A DNA stretch of 64,000 nucleotides from Yarrowia lipolytica (lineage: Eukaryota > Ascomycota > Dipodascomycetes > Dipodascales), in assembly GCF_001761485.1 (NCBI RefSeq), contig NC_090771.1, positions 434,001 to 498,000 on the forward strand, in the 5' to 3' direction. How positions within the stretch are numbered: the stretch's first letter is position 1; the number at the start of each line of letters is the position of its first letter. Of the stretch, positions 61,026-64,000 are shown in pieces. Position numbers and translations under genes: made by a program. The notes below the pieces were generated by a model, which was given only the letters and a program-made list of their open reading frames with translations, was not told the DNA's origin and made no database searches.

Positions 61026-62789
61026 ATGCAGTTCCTACCCACGCTTGTGCTGCTGGCCCAGTGCCCAGACAATGTGGTGTGTATGCTTCCGCTGAGATCC
61101 TTCAAGCTCCGCCTTCTTCTTGCCTCCGCAGTGGATCCGGTCGCGCTCCAGGACATTCACGACGACCTTCCCACCCTGGCCGAGTTCGTCGACAGTCTCC
61201 GTCATCTCGCCTCCCTCATCCCCATTGGCCTCCACCTGGCTCGCTCCACCCAGGAGAACCAGACTATCATTGACCATCTTTCTGTTCCGGTTCTCTCCGG
61301 CTTTCTCCAGCGGCTCACTATGCCTGCTGTCAAGCCAGTGACCCCCGTGGACGCTGCTCCTGCCGGCCTGGCCCCTACCCGGACCCCTACTGCTCCTCTC
61401 GACCTCGAGAAGATTGCTCTGAGCCCAGACGTTTTTGATCATTCACCTATTTTCACTCTCAAGACCCACACCAGCTTCTCCAGCGTTGGGTCTTCTTCTC
61501 TCACCGGCTCGGCCTCTAGCTGTACTACCATGGTAAGCTCGCCCACCTGGAACGCCAAGGTCTCCAGATCCCACCTTGCCGAGCTGCTGGACGAACCTTT
61601 GGCCTCCAGCACCATGTTCACGTTTGAGAACGAAATCAAGCAGCTCGTCAACGAGCCCTCAGCCGTATTCCTCCTGTCTCTAGCCAAGGCTCAGCTCTCG
61701 CCCATGAAGACCCACATTGAGCTCTGCCCTCATGCTTCTCTTGACGAGTGCAGCTCCGACTGCCTCAATAAGGTCCGATTCGTGCCTCAGATCATGGCAC
61801 ACACCGAGCGGCCCCTGGAGGACTGCTCATATCTGGACAAGTGCTACAAGTCCAAAAGTTGCCGGTTTCTCCACTACCAGGTCAAGATGCCTGACTACTC
61901 CAGCTCTCCCCAGCGACAAAACCGGGCCAAGAACCACAACAGTGCCCCCGTGGAGCAGCCGCGGTCCTACTTTTACTCCACGGACCCCATGCTCTCTGTC
62001 GTACTACCTCCGCAGTGGATCACCTGCAACCTCAAGGAGATTGGGCTTCCCGTTTTCGGCGACTTCGCAGCCATCATTGCAGACCCTCCCTGGGACATTC
62101 ACATGAACTCGCAGAAGCTCATTATCAATGACAGTGACCTACAGGCTCTCGACATGGGCTGCCTACAGAAGGAGGGCGTGTTTCTGCTGTGGGTCACGGG
62201 CCGAACCTCCGAGGTTGGTCGCAAGTGCCTCGCTAAGTGGGGCTACACCGACGTCCAGGAGATTGTCTGGTGCAAGACCAACCAGCTTGGACGAACCATC
62301 TGTACTGGCCGGACCGGACACTGGCTCAACCACTCCAAGGAGCACGTCCTGATCGGCGTCAAGGGCAACCCCGAGTGGCTGACCCGGGGTCTTGACGTGG
62401 ACACAGTCGTCTCCAACGCTCGAGACAAGAGCCAGAAGCCTGACGAGCTCTACGACATTGTCGAGCGAATGGTGGGCAAGTCTTGCCGAAAGCTGGAACT
62501 GTTTGGGCGTGAGAACAATCTCCGGCCCGGCTGGCTAACAGTGGGTAGCCAGCTTAACGGAGTTAACATTTTGGAGCCTGATCTCGCCGAGCGGTACGAG
62601 CGGTGGCGAGTGGCTCACCAGGTCGCAATCCCCGGTGACCAGCGTGAAGGACACGCTCCGCCCAAGGAACGAGAGCAGCGTGAACTTCTCAGCAAGGGCG
62701 GCCACTCCTCTGGCCACCACAACGGTAAGGACTCTCCTGGTCGCAACAACAATAAGTCCCGAGGCATGGGGCGACGACGGCGATCTTGA
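61026..62789 (+). CDS. IME4: mRNA N6-adenosine methyltransferase catalytic subunit (METTL3/Ime4)
   Basis: An MT-A70 enzyme that installs m6A on mRNA, in yeasts tied to meiotic entry. The single-exon product is 587 residues. The N-terminal part is variable. A zinc-finger region follows: finger 2, CSYLDKCYKSKSCRFLH, keeps CCCH; finger 1 (CPHASLDECSSDC...VRF) has Arg where METTL3 has the zinc-binding His. The catalytic domain is intact: DPPWDIHM (353-360), LLWVTGRTSEVGR, KTNQLGRTICTGRTGHWLNHSKEH, IGVKGNPEW, and SQKPDELYDIVERM. The tail is Gly/Arg/His/Ser-rich and basic, which could bind RNA. The match to animal METTL3 is close. Confidence 0.95.
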   Translation: MQFLPTLVLLAQCPDNVVCMLPLRSFKLRLLLASAVDPVALQDIHDDLPTLAEFVDSLRHLASLIPIGLHLARSTQENQTIIDHLSVPVLSGFLQRLTMPAVKPVTPVDAAPAGLAPTRTPTAPLDLEKIALSPDVFDHSPIFTLKTHTSFSSVGSSSLTGSASSCTTMVSSPTWNAKVSRSHLAELLDEPLASSTMFTFENEIKQLVNEPSAVFLLSLAKAQLSPMKTHIELCPHASLDECSSDCLNKVRFVPQIMAHTERPLEDCSYLDKCYKSKSCRFLHYQVKMPDYSSSPQRQNRAKNHNSAPVEQPRSYFYSTDPMLSVVLPPQWITCNLKEIGLPVFGDFAAIIADPPWDIHMNSQKLIINDSDLQALDMGCLQKEGVFLLWVTGRTSEVGRKCLAKWGYTDVQEIVWCKTNQLGRTICTGRTGHWLNHSKEHVLIGVKGNPEWLTRGLDVDTVVSNARDKSQKPDELYDIVERMVGKSCRKLELFGRENNLRPGWLTVGSQLNGVNILEPDLAERYERWRVAHQVAIPGDQREGHAPPKEREQRELLSKGGHSSGHHNGKDSPGRNNNKSRGMGRRRRS

Positions 62790-63413
62790 AGACTCCACTG
62801 TTTTTCTTTGTGCTTCTTACCCCGCGCAGACCATACAATGACTAAAGTAGTACATACGGTATGGAATGACGTCAGCCACGCGCGCCACCTTCGGGGTAGC
62901 TATCTCTTTATACACTTTGATTCTTCCATTCCTTCCATCTTTTCTGGCGATGCACTTGGTATCGCCGTTGTTTGCATTGTTTGCTCTGCATTGTGTTTAT
63001 TCATCTCGCATCATCTTTCGCAGCTTGATTGAGACTTCTCAAAGATCTTGCTGGCACACACACACACACACACACACACGCACGCACGCACACCTCTTAA
63101 AAGTAATAGTCTATTCAATCGGTAATATAATTGTACTTTGACCAGTGGCGGACGCTGTGTGGGTCGTTTATTGTGCTGCACAAGCTGCTCTATGTTTTGG
63201 TCCAGCCCCAAAAAAAACGGCTCAAGGTTGGTGTTTCTGCTAAATGGAGCATGTTTAAGTGCATTGTGGTTGTAGTCTCCGTCTCCGTCTATAGTATCCA
63301 ACCTAAAAACTGTGTGCACCGAGAGATGCTCCGCATATCACATATCAGTGATTTACACCAACCTTCCAAAAACCCAAACCAGGCACCACAGTATCCCCAT
63401 CTGCTTCTGCAAA
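62790..63413. other. Intergenic between IME4 and CUL3
   Basis: About 620 bp. It holds a (CA)n tract with (CGCA) variants at 63055-63091 and otherwise nothing recognisable. It contains the IME4 3' end and CUL3 promoter. Confidence 0.5.
63055..63091 (+). repeat. (CA)n microsatellite with CGCA units
   Basis: About 25 bases of CA followed by three CGCA units. Confidence 0.9.
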
Positions 63414-64000
63414 ATGAAAATGACGACTCAGAGGGGCAAGATCAAGGCCCCGCGGGCCAAAACGTCGTCGTCGGTGTCGTTTGACAAGTCCTGGGAGATT
63501 CTGGCCTCCGCCATGACCAAAATCCAGGACCATGAATCTTCGCCACTGTCGTTTGAGCTGCTTTATCGAACGTCCTATCAGTTGGTGATCAGCAAGATGA
63601 GCGCGCAGTTATACGACGCGGTCAAATGCCACATTTCCGCCCACTTGGACAAGGTGCAGGCCGGCTTCGATCCGTATGTCGTGGTGGCTCGAGACGATCT
63701 GTCTCTGGCTCCCAAGTTTCTGGAGGGCCTCAACAAGCAGTGGAGCGACCACCAGACGTGCACCAAGATGATTGGTGATGTGATGATGTATCTGGACCGG
63801 GTCTACTGTCTGGACAACACCTCTTCGCCGCCTAAGTTGGCTGATTTGGGGCTGCATTTGTTCCGAGACCATGTGGTGGGCACTGGGCCGTTTGCTGAGT
63901 ACCTGTACAAGGTGCTGATCAACGAGATTCAGCGAGAACGAGAGGGCGAGATGGTGGACAGGATTGTCATCAAAAATGTTCTGTCGATGCTAGACCTGTT
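63414..64000 (+). CDS. CUL3: Cullin-3, N-terminal part (runs off the window)
   Basis: Open from ATG 63414 to the window end with no stop: the first 195 residues of a cullin. Cul3 scaffolds BTB-adaptor ubiquitin ligases with Rbx1. The N-terminus is basic (MKMTTQRGKIKAPRAK); the cullin-repeat start is clear: FDKSWEILASAMTKIQDHESSPLSFELLYRTSYQLVISKMSAQLYDAV, matching the Cul3-type W..L..AI..I......LSFEELYRxxY pattern. Then come MIGDVMMYLDRVYC and DLGLHLFRDHVV, both cullin hallmarks. A second in-frame ATG is two codons downstream. The neddylation site and Rbx1-binding domain lie outside the window. Confidence 0.93.
   Translation, partial: MKMTTQRGKIKAPRAKTSSSVSFDKSWEILASAMTKIQDHESSPLSFELLYRTSYQLVISKMSAQLYDAVKCHISAHLDKVQAGFDPYVVVARDDLSLAPKFLEGLNKQWSDHQTCTKMIGDVMMYLDRVYCLDNTSSPPKLADLGLHLFRDHVVGTGPFAEYLYKVLINEIQREREGEMVDRIVIKNVLSMLDL

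Overview
This is about 64 kb of nuclear DNA from an ascomycete yeast. It looks like Yarrowia lipolytica. The introns have GTGAGT donors and a branch site fused to the acceptor, most often as CTAACACAG. CGA dominates the arginine codons, CTG reads as leucine, and the intergenic regions are long and full of ACTTGTAC-like motifs. The GPD1 gene (interrupted by an intron close to its start) and the DIC1 gene fit chromosome B as I remember it; I could not check this. No transposon, viral relic, rRNA gene or CRISPR array was recognised.

Layout: 0-5 kb holds the 3' end of RPN1 (proteasome), a mitochondrial membrane protein resembling Mmc1, and a 14-TM MFS permease. A 4.2-kb gene-free divergent region follows. 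9-24 kb carries GPD1, an Slx9-like nucleolar protein with a first exon that is only ATG, PAM17 (mitochondrial import), the divergent splicing-factor pair CTNNBL1/SYF2, a zinc-cluster-less fungal transcription factor domain protein, a FAH-fold hydrolase and an unidentified mitochondrial-type protein. 24-36 kb carries a COMT-type O-methyltransferase, a PUF RNA-binding protein and an unknown low-complexity protein, separated by gaps of 3 to 5 kb.

40-50 kb is gene-dense: an SDR dehydrogenase, IWR1 (five exons; RNA polymerase II import), FCF2 (rRNA processing), an RNF10/Mag2-type RING protein, HAP5 (CCAAT-binding factor) and DIC1 (mitochondrial dicarboxylate carrier). 50-64 kb carries a PEBP/Tfs1-like protein with two possible N-termini, ASA1, a She3-like coiled-coil protein, an intron-containing tRNA-Lys(CTT), BRN1 (condensin), an IME4/METTL3 m6A methyltransferase and the 5' end of CUL3.

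The genes are mostly housekeeping and do not form one pathway. The nearest to functional pairing are CTNNBL1/SYF2 (both linked to the Prp19 complex of the spliceosome) sharing one promoter region, and FCF2 and the Slx9-like protein in ribosome assembly. No clearly undescribed system stands out. The best leads are the alternative N-termini of the PEBP gene, a reading-frame switch inside a simple repeat at 35.46-35.56 kb, the uORF that overlaps the RING gene start as ATGA, and repeated binding-site-like arrays in the gene-poor stretches.
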